From assembly GCA_964563495.1 (NCBI GenBank), contig CAZLYK010000066.1, positions 1-28,357 of the forward strand: a stretch of DNA of 28,357 bases, in the 5' to 3' direction. Below are positions 19,401 to 24,760 of the stretch, one piece after another (within the stretch, counting starts at the first letter, position 1; every line of letters begins with the position of its first letter). This stretch comes from CAZLYK01 sp964563495. Its GTDB lineage: Bacteria; Acidobacteriota; Blastocatellia; RBC074. The notes beneath the pieces were generated by a model. That model searched no databases, was not told the origin of the DNA, and saw nothing but the letters and a program-made list of their open reading frames with translations. Made by a program: the position numbers and the translations under genes.

Positions 19401-20039
19401 ATAGCCTCGGTCAAGGGAGGCGATGCGGGCAGCTATGAAGTCGTCGTCACCGGCAACTGCGGGACAGTCACATCGAGCGCCGCGGTGCTGGTCGTCAACT
19501 GCCCGACGATCACCTTGAGCCCGGCGGACGGCACCTTGCCGGAGGGCAAAGCCGGCAGGCTCTACACTCAAACTTTCACGCAGAGTGGAGGAACTGCGCC
19601 GGTAAGCTTCAGCGTCGGCAGCGGTCAATTGCCCCAGGGTCTGAGCCTCAACCCCGCGACCGGAGTCCTCTCGGGCATTCCGACGCTGGGCGGGACGTTC
19701 TCCTTCAAGATCAAGGCCACGGACGCGAACGGTTGTGAGGGTTCTGCGGCCTATACACTGGTGATCATCGGCGTCAAACCGCCGGTGATTGTCAAACAGC
19801 CCGTCAGTCTGACAATCTGCACCGGTGAATCGGCGACCTTCACGGTCGATGCCGAAGGTGATGACCTGACATTTCAATGGCGCAAAAACGGGGTGAAGAT
19901 TTTCAGGGCAACCTCCAGAACCTTGACCATCGTCAACGCCAAGGAGAGCGACTCGGGGGCTTATGATGTGGTGATCACCAACTCCACCGGGACGGTGATC
20001 TCGAAAGTCGCTTGGCTCAAGGTAACCAAACGACCTTAA
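13449..20039 (+). CDS. Giant secreted multidomain protein: propeller-like domain, DUF11 and Ig-type repeats
   Basis: The 2196-residue product has an N-terminal signal or anchor segment (hydrophobic about residues 24-40, then FGAKAQEE). Residues about 55-375 look like a beta-propeller of the NHL/six-bladed type (LKAPSGIVYHRQSDALIVSV). Residues about 380-1308 hold three composite units of about 310 residues, each a GPFGNP or GPFLNP module followed by a DUF11-type domain (LVK, then the YSLTLTNQTDKPVGRSFIAE pattern). Residues about 1310-2196 hold six He_PIG modules (CPAITLSPAAGALPAG type) and four Ig-like domains (QPVNKTVTAGQSLTFSV, YQWRRNG, GDAGSYQVVVTG); the last four of each alternate. No cell-wall anchor, PEP-CTERM or type IX sorting signal is visible at the C-terminus (LKVTKRP). 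The SD sequence AGGAGG is 7 nt from the ATG. Two near-recent internal duplications are present at DNA level. Role as surface adhesin or matrix protein is an inference. Confidence 0.9.
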   Translation: MRRPSILAGWGVRFEQIKIRLKPTVLFSVLLISLTSIYLFGAKAQEETTGGRSGIELRELTTDLKAPSGIVYHRQSDALIVSVDEKSGSDGMELGNLTAGEGARLKLKEVRLSSTGHLAVVRQTRGGFVSGEVFYGTGAAGEVARLSSDGAEILSPWITLPGEAGQVRGLTIDQPGTIDQALIAVTTQGGVWRIESTGFAQRISNVITRESESNERNPVSFEDIAVLPDDPQRYGPWAGRILAASRQDGSIFIIDRQGQVSTFDPGIEQVNNLLVIPAGENLFGIVVEPGQDQGSVRGSIWGAPAHAFDGMEGDLLVTQGGGQSCKCRPALWRVRWDGEQFKKSRLGVIESASGQAELRQVTFSRFGDKVFEQANQAVPRIGPFGNPGASGAGDANTIRADGGAKDGLTTRSIFVSYYHSLDNTGDVPGNFIVSATSVPPNFKVIASFNSAVGEVDISNGGTITTPRPVEPSSKEQFNLEVHVTAPPGLTINTEYKVVLQLATPDGQRKDLTTDILIPIQPPPPELVLVKSIRDLDGGLVLPGDLLEFTLTLSNFSSRPVTESFIADFIPPTVTYIHDNSRITEGANQGSKTDAIDADQVDFFPTNTGCGCGGQLNIATGTGAGGHDPTGRLIGGTLAPGEKNTVVFQVRVNLGANSGDKINNGADWGGDNIYPGGKSNITDLVVSAPTPLVGPFGNPAAVGPTGNNDDFTLARVGLSVTNGLTNVPGQVRFINTMKNDGTAPGKFTVRAPVIPAGFSVKVSIDSGESFTDLGPGGSLTTPTPLDPGEARNLDVRVSFPAGLAINTDYDLVIEASRDNAPSRANRTIDRVRPDPNPPNLKLVKAVRDLSGRNLDRGQVLQGQTIEYSLTLTNQTDKPVGRSFIAEFIPPNVSYVKDSVNISAGPNAGAKTDKRGDDQVDYYSAAEANGQINIFTGTGAAADAGGVLAPGESTTVVFRVTVNANAPVGTIILNGADWGAEDFYLGGKSNIVTVTVSEGPAPAPLIGPFLNPEAVGPTDNNDDFTLGKVGLPVTNNQTTVPGKVRFVNTMKNIGTAPGKFTVRAPVIPAGFSIKVSVDSGETFTSLDSGGSLTTPTALDIGESRNIDLRVDFPAGLVINTNYDLVIEASVETVPVRTNRTIDRLRPEPNPFDLKLVKGVRDLQGRNLDGGNVLQGQTIEYTLTLTNQTDKPVGRSFIAEFIPPNVSYVKDSVNISAGPNAGAKTDKRGDDQVDYYSAAEANGQINIFTGTGAAADAGGVLAPGESTTVVFRVTVNANAPVGTIILNGADWGAEDFYLGGKSNIVTVTVSGTCPAITISPAGGALPFGVEGRAYSQAFTQTGGESPVTFSVSAGQLPPGLTLNPSTGVLSGTATKAGSYSFTIRATGANGCTGAQDYTLLIYEPCTGIRIQPTQLTPATQGKTYLTQFFASFGVAPYVFSSNNLPSWLNLSSSGLLLGAPPASGTFSFTVNVKDARGCEGSQPYTLLVEPSNCPAVSIAPATLPNPTVGVIYSQAVTAAGGAEPYRFSVIEGAAALPAGLTLNPTAGVISGVPTRTGTFSFTIQATDANGCQATRSYTLVVAGCTPPNITVQPVNKTVTAGQSLTFSVTATGDGLVYQWRRNGVEISGATSGTLTIASAKTGDAGSYQVVVTGACGTATSNAAVLVVNCPAITLSPAAGALPAGTANKAYSQTFTQSGGLTPVTFSLSAGQLPAGLTLDPSTGVLSGTPTQSGTFPFTVKVTDANGCEGSAAYTLVINPCTPPNITVQPVNKTVTAGQSLTFSVTATGDGLVYQWRRNGVEISGATSGTLTIASAKTGDAGSYQVVVTGACGTATSNAAVLVVNCPAITLSPAAGALPAGFAGGAYSQTFTQSGGATPVTFSLSAGQLPAGLTLNPATGRLSGTPAQAGSYSFTVKVTDANGCEGSAAYTLAVSTCTPPSLTTQPVGATLNPGQSVTFSVAATGDGLTYQWRRNGSNIVGATSSMLSIASVKGGDAGSYEVVVTGNCGTVTSSAAVLVVNCPTITLSPADGTLPEGKAGRLYTQTFTQSGGTAPVSFSVGSGQLPQGLSLNPATGVLSGIPTLGGTFSFKIKATDANGCEGSAAYTLVIIGVKPPVIVKQPVSLTICTGESATFTVDAEGDDLTFQWRKNGVKIFRATSRTLTIVNAKESDSGAYDVVITNSTGTVISKVAWLKVTKRP
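16048..16417 (+). repeat. Internal duplication A, copy 1 (370 bp identical to 16984-17353)
   Basis: This segment is identical base for base to 16984-17353, at an offset of 936 bp (312 codons). It encodes most of the second DUF11 domain. Flanking modules differ at many positions, so the identity is patchwise, as expected for gene conversion or a very recent duplication. Confidence 0.93.
16984..17353 (+). repeat. Internal duplication A, copy 2
   Basis: Partner of 16048-16417. It ends at the last codons of the third DUF11 domain, just before the He_PIG array begins at about 17376. Confidence 0.93.
18198..18481 (+). repeat. Internal duplication B, copy 1 (284 bp identical to 18726-19009)
   Basis: This block encodes the first Ig-like domain and the start of the following He_PIG module. 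It is identical to 18726-19009 at an offset of 528 bp (176 codons), which is one Ig plus He_PIG pair. Confidence 0.93.
18726..19009 (+). repeat. Internal duplication B, copy 2
   Basis: Partner of 18198-18481. The third Ig-like domain downstream (from about 19245) is clearly related but diverged in sequence, so only the first two pairs are recent copies. Confidence 0.93.
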
Positions 20040-20054
20040 GCCGTTAAAAAAACC

Positions 20055-20168
20055 ATAGACAGGATTAAAGCAAGTGTCACGTTTGTGCGACCGCATCCTC
20101 GCGGTCGCACAAACGTGACACTTGCTTTAAACAGCATCAAAGACAAGGCCGAACAAAATCCTGTTTAA
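20055..20168. repeat. Hairpin repeat copy 5 with a perfect 30-bp inner stem
   Basis: The outer ends match the family (ATAGACAGGATT at 20055 and AATCCTGTTTAAT at its right end). Inside is a perfect 30-bp stem, 20065-20094 with 20101-20130, and a 6-nt loop ATCCTC. The stem sequence (AAGCAAGTGTCACGTTTGTG core) is unrelated to the inner stems of other copies. An extra unpaired stretch of about 25 nt separates the stem from the right outer end. It follows the stop codon of the giant surface protein by 15 nt. Confidence 0.9.
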
Positions 20169-20411
20169 TCGACCGATGATTACGCGATCTGCCAAAAGTG
20201 CGGGCGGAAAGCGACCGAGTTCTACTGCGACGGCGAGACAATCAGGCTTCGTCAAGAATACGCTGCATTCAAAGGCATTCTCTGGGTCTGGCAACGCAAG
20301 AGCGTACAAAACATATTACCGAAGGCTTTGATTGGGGGATTTCTCGCATTGATCTGGGGAATATTTCTGCTTATCCAGCCATATCCCCCTCTCACCCTAA
20401 AGATGTGCTGA
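20169..20411 (+). pseudogene. 5'-truncated gene for a small zinc-ribbon membrane protein
   Basis: A clean open frame without any start codon in its first 50 codons. It reads DDYAICQKCGRKATEFYCDG (a CxxC and a further Cys as in a zinc ribbon), then LRQEYAAFKGILWVWQRKSV, a membrane segment (ALIGGFLALIWGIFLLI) and a short tail ending in TGA at 20409-20411. The frame is closed directly upstream by TAA (20166-20168), which belongs to hairpin repeat copy 5. The composition and the domain order look like genuine protein, so the 5' part seems to have been lost at the repeat boundary. The full-length family is not known to me. A remnant is more likely than an active gene; an unusual start cannot be excluded. 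Confidence 0.55.
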
Positions 20412-20420
20412 TGCTCTCAC

Positions 20421-20436
20421 TGGCACATTTGTTGCA
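20421..20436 (+). promoter_or_regulatory. Sigma-54 promoter (-24/-12), consensus match
   Basis: TGGCAC-ATTTG-TTGCA matches the sigma-54 consensus TGGCAC-N5-TTGCW at every defined base, with GG and GC at the canonical 10-nt separation. It points toward the Gln-rich secreted protein gene at 20551, giving a leader of roughly 105 nt. It was the only consensus sigma-54 site found in the intergenic regions I scanned by eye. An activator of the right class is encoded at 7117-8487, though nothing shows that it acts here. Confidence 0.75.
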
Positions 20437-20550
20437 ACTCATTATTATTTCTGAGGAAACCCTGAATCATTTGAGAAGCGCTCATTTTTGATATTGGGTT
20501 AGCTCGCCTATGGGAACTGAGCATCATTCATAGAGAAGGAGAAAATTACG

Positions 20551-21325
20551 ATGAAACCTAATTTCTTTAAACGCCTGGTCATAGCGTCCGTTGCCGGAGC
20601 AGCGTTGCTGCTAGGGACAAACGGCCTAGCCGGTTCGCAAGAACAGNNNNNNNNNNNNNNNNNNNNNNNNNNNNNNNNNNNNNNNNNNNNNNNNNNNNNN
20701 NNNNNNNNNNNNNNNNNNNNNNNNNNNNNNNNNNNNNNNNNNNNNNCAGCGAGGGGTGCAGCAACGACGACAAGAACAGGAACGGCAGCAGCGGCTGAAC
20801 CAATATAATCAACAGCGGCAGCAGAATGATCGCCTTGCGCAACAGCGGGAACAGCAACTGCAGCAACAACGGCGCCAGGCGCACTTGCGTTTTCAGCAAC
20901 AATATCAGGAGCGCCTGCGTCAGGACCAGATCAATCTCCGGAACGCGCGCGCTTACGAATATTCGACTCCGAATTATCGTTACTCCCGTAGCGGTAGGTA
21001 CTACCGGACAAACCAATATGGTGTGGACATGCTCCGGCAGGCTCTGAACTACGGCTATGAGGAGGGCTTTCGCGCCGGTCAAGCCGACCGAGAGGATCGC
21101 GTGCGCTTCAACTATCGAGATTCTTACGCCTATCAGGACGCAACCTACGGTTACACTGGTTATTACGTTGATTTGAGTGAGTACCGCTACTACTTCCGCG
21201 AAGGCTTCAATCGGGGCTATCAAGACGGCTACTATAACCGCTTTCGCTATGGTAGCAATGTTAACGGCGTGTTTAGCCTACTGGGTCACATTCTGCAGAT
21301 GATCTTTGACGCGCGGCCCTACTAA
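20551..21325 (+). CDS. Gln-rich secreted protein with Tyr-rich EGFxxG repeats, interrupted by an assembly gap
   Basis: The gene is read as one across the 100 N at 20647-20746. The first part (MKPNFFKRLVIASVAGAALL, signal peptide, cut probably after NGLAG) ends on a codon boundary at the gap, and the second part is open directly after it (QRGVQQRRQEQERQQ). The frames differ only because the placeholder length is not a multiple of three. After the gap come about 60 residues of Gln/Arg-rich, coiled-coil-like low complexity, then a Tyr-rich domain with two related motifs, YGYEEGFRAGQADR and YYFREGFNRGYQDGY. A strong SD sequence AAGGAG (20536-20541) precedes the ATG. It lies first behind the sigma-54 promoter at 20421. 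No known function; an exported or periplasmic protein is implied. Confidence 0.8.
20647..20746. other. Assembly gap (100 N)
   Basis: A run of exactly 100 N within Gln-codon-rich low-complexity sequence (CAG at both edges). Real length unknown. Confidence 0.98.
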
Positions 21326-21363
21326 GGGAAAAAAAATGAATGTCCAAGACTGGAGGAACGGCT

Positions 21364-21756
21364 ATGAAAGGCTTCGTGCAAGACATCGAAGGGATCGCCA
21401 TCAAGAATGAAGAGTTTCGGCGGGTACTTTACACGGCGAGGAACTGCCAGCTCGTCGTTATGGCGTTGAAGCCCAGGGAAGAGATCGGAGCGGAAGTCCA
21501 TCAGCTCGATCAGTTCTTTCGCGTGGAGGAGGGGAACGGCGAGGCCGTTCTCGATGGCGTTCGCACGGCGATCAGCGCGGGCTTTGCCGTGCTTGTCCCC
21601 GCCGGGGCGAATCACAACATCATCAACACGGGCAGTGTTCCATTGAAGCTCTATACGCTCTATGCGCCGCCGAATCATCGGAACGGCGTTGTCCACCATA
21701 CCCGCGCCGACGCGGAGATGGATAACGAACACTTCGATGGCAAAACGACGGAATAG
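21364..21756 (+). CDS. Small cupin-domain protein
   Basis: A single-domain cupin of 130 residues. Motif 1 is EIGAEVHQLDQFFRVEEGNG, in which the usual second His of HxH is replaced (HQL), but His, Asp/Gln and Glu positions remain; motif 2 is FAVLVPAGANHNIINTG with the standard PxGxxH and Asn. Metal binding is therefore possible but with altered ligands. The start at 21364 (MKGFVQDIEG) was preferred to the ATG at 21340 because GGAGG (21352-21356) sits 7 nt before it. The gap to the preceding gene is 38 nt, so the two are probably cotranscribed. Substrate and reaction cannot be told. Confidence 0.85.
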   Translation: MKGFVQDIEGIAIKNEEFRRVLYTARNCQLVVMALKPREEIGAEVHQLDQFFRVEEGNGEAVLDGVRTAISAGFAVLVPAGANHNIINTGSVPLKLYTLYAPPNHRNGVVHHTRADAEMDNEHFDGKTTE

Positions 21757-21860
21757 AGAGCTGACCAGAAGCTGGGGTGATCGCCCCCGCTGAGGAGAGC
21801 GAGCACATTTCATCCGGAATGACGCCCTCAAATGATGAGCATTGGTGCATGCTTGGACGG

Positions 21861-21876
21861 CGGACTGTCCAGTCCG
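21861..21876. repeat. Small palindrome (CGGACTG-TC-CAGTCCG)
   Basis: A 7-bp inverted repeat with a 2-nt centre, in the 223-nt spacer between the cupin and SYLF genes. Its core GACTGTCCA recurs in inverted orientation in the hairpin at 21935-21959. Confidence 0.5.
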
Positions 21877-21934
21877 TGGCCGGGCTCTTGTGCAAGGCCC
21901 TGGTGGCTTTCGCACGCGCACCTGTTGAAAGCAA

Positions 21935-21959
21935 GCCGCAGTGTTGGACAGTCTGCGGC
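21935..21959. repeat. Small hairpin GCCGCAG-N11-CTGCGGC
   Basis: A 7-bp GC-rich stem with an 11-nt loop, 20 nt before the SYLF gene start. The loop and right arm contain TGGACAGTC, the reverse complement of the core of the palindrome at 21861. The two may be members of one small extragenic palindrome family, or part of a terminator or attenuator. Confidence 0.45.
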
Positions 21960-21979
21960 ACATTCGCGAAGGAGAGGTT

Positions 21980-22690
21980 ATGCACACAAGAAGGGTAATC
22001 TATCTGATTTCAATTCTCTGCCTGGCATTGGCGGTTAGCGCGGCCGGGCTGCCGCAAGGCAAAAATACCAAGGACTCAGCATCACAGGCCAATAAGGCCG
22101 CGACCGTGTTGAAGGAAATTATGGCCGCGCCGGATCAGGCCATGCCGAAAGATGTGCTGGACAAAGCTGAGTGTGTCGCGGTCTTCCCGCAAGTGATCAA
22201 GGCGGGTTTCATCATCGGCGGGCGCGGCGGAAGAGGTGTGGCCAGTTGCCGCACCCCGAGCGGTTGGAGCGCCCCGGCCTTTTTCAATTTAGGGGGCGGC
22301 AGCGTTGGATTGCAGATTGGCGCGCAAGCCACTGACTTCATTTTCCTGTTTATGAATGAGAAGGGGATGGAGAGTCTGCTCTCGAGTAAATTCACGTTGG
22401 GCGGGGATGCTTCGGTAGCAGCCGGGCCGGTGGGGCGGCAAGCCGGGGCGGAGACCGACGCGTTGATGTCGGCGCAAGTGCTGTCTTATTCGCGGAGTAA
22501 GGGAGTGTTTGCCGGCCTCGAACTCAAGGGCACGGTGATCTCGCAGGATACGGAACATATGGAGGGGGTTTACTACAAAGGAGTGACGGCCAGTGAGGTC
22601 TTGAAGGAGAACAAAGTCAAAGCGCCGGCCGTGGTGCAAGTGTTTCCCAGAACTCTTTCCGGCTACTCACCGCGCAAAGCTCGCAGGTGA
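21980..22690 (+). CDS. Lipid-binding SYLF domain protein (Ysc84/DUF500 family), exported
   Basis: The 236-residue product starts with a signal peptide (MHTRRVIYLISILCLALAVSAAG). Residues about 35-225 form a SYLF domain: IMAAPDQAMPKDVLDKAECV, VFPQVIKAGFIIGGRGGRGV, then TDFIFLFMNEKGMESLLSSK, FTLGGDASVAAGPVGRQAGA and the LSYSRSKGVFAGLELKG segment. Proteins of this family bind phospholipids. The ATG at 21980 was chosen over that at 21941 because of the SD sequence AAGGAG (21969-21974) and the signal peptide. It is followed at 25 nt by the TPR-like gene, so a shared transcript is likely. Confidence 0.92.
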   Translation: MHTRRVIYLISILCLALAVSAAGLPQGKNTKDSASQANKAATVLKEIMAAPDQAMPKDVLDKAECVAVFPQVIKAGFIIGGRGGRGVASCRTPSGWSAPAFFNLGGGSVGLQIGAQATDFIFLFMNEKGMESLLSSKFTLGGDASVAAGPVGRQAGAETDALMSAQVLSYSRSKGVFAGLELKGTVISQDTEHMEGVYYKGVTASEVLKENKVKAPAVVQVFPRTLSGYSPRKARR

Positions 22691-22715
22691 GGAAGCAGAC
22701 GGCTAGGGTTATGTT

Positions 22716-23606
22716 ATGGCTACCAAAAGAAGCAAACGAACCTCAATCTCCCGCTTGCTGATTTGTTCTCTGCTTGGCGGGGCACTGACATGGGTGGCCG
22801 CGGCGAGTCCCCGACAGACTCAGACCGTCGTTTTGAGAGTGCCGGAACTCGAGGCTGGATTTCGCCTGCTTTACGAACTCAAGCTTGCGGAAGCTCGCGC
22901 GCAGTTTGCCGCCCGGCAGAAGAGCCATCCGGAAGACCCCCTAAGTAGCGCGGCGGAAGCGGCGAGCTATCTGTTTGAGGAGTGTTACCGGCAGGGGATC
23001 TTGACCTCCGAATTCTTTCTGGACGATGACCGTTTTTTAGGCGAGGCCCCAGTCAAGGCGGACGCAGCTTTGAGGAAGGCTTTCTTCGCCGCGAGCAGGC
23101 GCGCACAAGACCTGGCGCGAATACGATTGAAGGCAAACCCGGACGATGCGGACGCGTTATTCGCGATGACGATCAGCGTGGGAATGCAGGCCGACTACGC
23201 CAGCCTGATCGATAAGAAGCAATTCGATAGCCTGCGCATGATCCGCGAAGCTGATAAGTTTGCCAAGAAACTGCTCGCGGTCGCCCCGGAAGGAGCCGAT
23301 GCTTACCTGACTCTGGGAACCGCGAATTACATCCTCGGTAGTCTACCCGTGGTTAAGCGGTTATTCCTCCGATTCAAGGGAATCCAGGGCGACAAACGCC
23401 TGGGCATAAAGCAGATCGAAATCGCCGCCGCGAGCGGCCGCTACCTGCGGCCGTTTGCAAAAATTCTGCTGGCACTGACGGCCTTGCGCGAGAAGAAACC
23501 AGACGTGGCCCGCACTCAACTAAAGGAACTGGTCGCGGAGTTCCCGCAGAATCCGCTTTTTTTAAGTGAACTGGCCAAACTCAATGCTATTTCACCCCGT
23601 CACTAG
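22716..23606 (+). CDS. Exported TPR-like repeat protein
   Basis: 296 residues, with a positively charged N-terminus and hydrophobic segment (about 13-30, LLICSLLGGALTWVAAA) that may be a signal peptide. The rest is all-helical with TPR-like repeats: FRLLYELKLAEARAQFAARQ with KSHPEDP, then RAQDLARIRLKANPDDADAL, KKLLAVAPEGADAYLTLGTA and a C-terminal pair KKPDVARTQLKELVAEFPQN. Such proteins serve as scaffolds; the partner is unknown. Two ATGs lie close together (22711 in another frame, 22716 here); only a weak AGGG precedes them. Confidence 0.78.
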   Translation: MATKRSKRTSISRLLICSLLGGALTWVAAASPRQTQTVVLRVPELEAGFRLLYELKLAEARAQFAARQKSHPEDPLSSAAEAASYLFEECYRQGILTSEFFLDDDRFLGEAPVKADAALRKAFFAASRRAQDLARIRLKANPDDADALFAMTISVGMQADYASLIDKKQFDSLRMIREADKFAKKLLAVAPEGADAYLTLGTANYILGSLPVVKRLFLRFKGIQGDKRLGIKQIEIAAASGRYLRPFAKILLALTALREKKPDVARTQLKELVAEFPQNPLFLSELAKLNAISPRH

Positions 23607-23704
23607 AATCGCGACATCATACAGTCAGGAGCGGTGCGGCGGCTTTTGGGATTGTGCGGGCGATCTCTTAAATCAAGCAAAAGAATGGGCAAGTCACAAG
23701 CGCG

Positions 23705-24493
23705 ATGAAACGAGAAGTTCAAAAGTCAGGGCGATTATTCATCATGGCCGCGATGCTGGGGGCGGTGGCATGGTTCGCGTTGACCAGGCTGCCGCTCAAT
23801 CGGCCATTGAAGGCCGCGGCTGAAGGACGGCAATCTAACGTAAGCCATCCCACTATCATGGGGCTGACGGGCGATCTTGTCATTGCGAAACTGTTGGAGC
23901 GCAATCGCCAGAGAGAGGCTCGGCTGCAGCAGTATTCAGTGCCGAGCACCTACCGAGTCAAAAACGACCAAGGCAAGGTGCGCGCGGAAGTCAAGGTATT
24001 GCTGCGCTATCGCGCGCCTGACACGAAAGAGTTCACGATTGTGGCTGAATCAGGGTCAGGACTGATCCGTAGCCGCGTCTTCAAGCCGTTGATGGAAATC
24101 GAAGTCGAGACTGCCGCCGGGCGCAACCGCTTCGACAGCTCGATTACATCTAACAACTACAACTTTAAGCTGCTGGGCGAAGAGGATGTGGATGGCGCCC
24201 ACTGCTTCGTCGTGCAAACCACTGCGAAGCGGGCGGACAAGTATCTGTTCAATGGGAAAGTCTGGATCCACGCCGCAGAGTTTGCGCTCGTCCAGGTGGC
24301 GGGCCAGCCCGCCAAAAACCCATCGGTTTGGATCAAACGTGTGGAGTTCGCGCGGCGCTACCAGAAGCTCAAAGAATTCTGGTTGCCGCTCAAAAACGAA
24401 TCCGTTACGCAAGTCCGAATGTTTGGAAAAAACATTTTGACGATTGACTACGATCGCTACGAGATCATTCAAGCGAGCGGCGCAGTGCCCTGA
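23705..24493 (+). CDS. LolA-like outer-membrane lipoprotein-sorting family protein
   Basis: The 262-residue protein has a membrane or signal segment at about 11-28 (LFIMAAMLGAVAWFALTRL). The remainder is beta-rich and follows the layout of the LolA/LolB-like fold family: a helical IAKLLERNRQREARLQQYS start, alternating strands such as VRAEVKVLLRYRAPDTKEF, YNFKLLGEEDVDGAHCFVVQ, KVWIHAAEFALVQVAG and a final WLPLKNESVTQVRMFGK strand pair. The start ATG at 23705 lies 98 nt after the TPR-like gene. It is the last recognisable gene of the cluster, followed by hairpin repeat copy 6. Family assignment by pattern only; a true lipoprotein carrier role is not shown. Confidence 0.6.
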   Translation: MKREVQKSGRLFIMAAMLGAVAWFALTRLPLNRPLKAAAEGRQSNVSHPTIMGLTGDLVIAKLLERNRQREARLQQYSVPSTYRVKNDQGKVRAEVKVLLRYRAPDTKEFTIVAESGSGLIRSRVFKPLMEIEVETAAGRNRFDSSITSNNYNFKLLGEEDVDGAHCFVVQTTAKRADKYLFNGKVWIHAAEFALVQVAGQPAKNPSVWIKRVEFARRYQKLKEFWLPLKNESVTQVRMFGKNILTIDYDRYEIIQASGAVP

Positions 24494-24718
24494 GCGGCCG
24501 GTCTGCCGCGAGACTGCGAGAAAACTGTGATAGAGAGACGCACTCCGGATGGAGACAGCCCGCCTGACGACCGGACACGCACATATCGCAAAGGCCAAGC
24601 GATGCTGCAGCCGACATTTGGCGCGGGCGAGGTGACGGCCCTGATTGAGCCGATAAAGATAGACGTCTTGTTTTCGGATCGTGTCCGCCGGCCGATTCAT
24701 TCCCGTGGACGTCCATAA
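24494..24718 (+). other. Spacer with a weak 63-codon frame
   Basis: The spacer between the LolA-like gene and hairpin repeat copy 6 contains an open frame from GTG 24527 to TAA 24718, or from ATG 24602 (MLQPTFGAGEVTALIEPIKI). It has no SD sequence and no recognisable product. Its stop codon falls at the left edge of the repeat. It may be a gene remnant, or chance. Confidence 0.25.
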
Positions 24719-24760
24719 TCCGGTTTAATCCTGTGAAAATCCTGTTAACCCTGTCTATTT
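24719..24760. repeat. Hairpin repeat copy 6, single arm
   Basis: Only the right-hand arm type is present, with the tandem pattern TTTAATCCTGT, AAAATCCTGTT and ending CCTGTCTATT, followed by a run of T. No left arm lies upstream. It is at the 3' end of the 20551-24493 gene cluster. Confidence 0.75.

Noticed and set aside
20198..20491. 97-codon frame at 20198 as a gene
   Set aside because: It lies in another frame over the zinc-ribbon remnant, has no SD sequence, runs across the sigma-54 promoter and shows no protein-like pattern.
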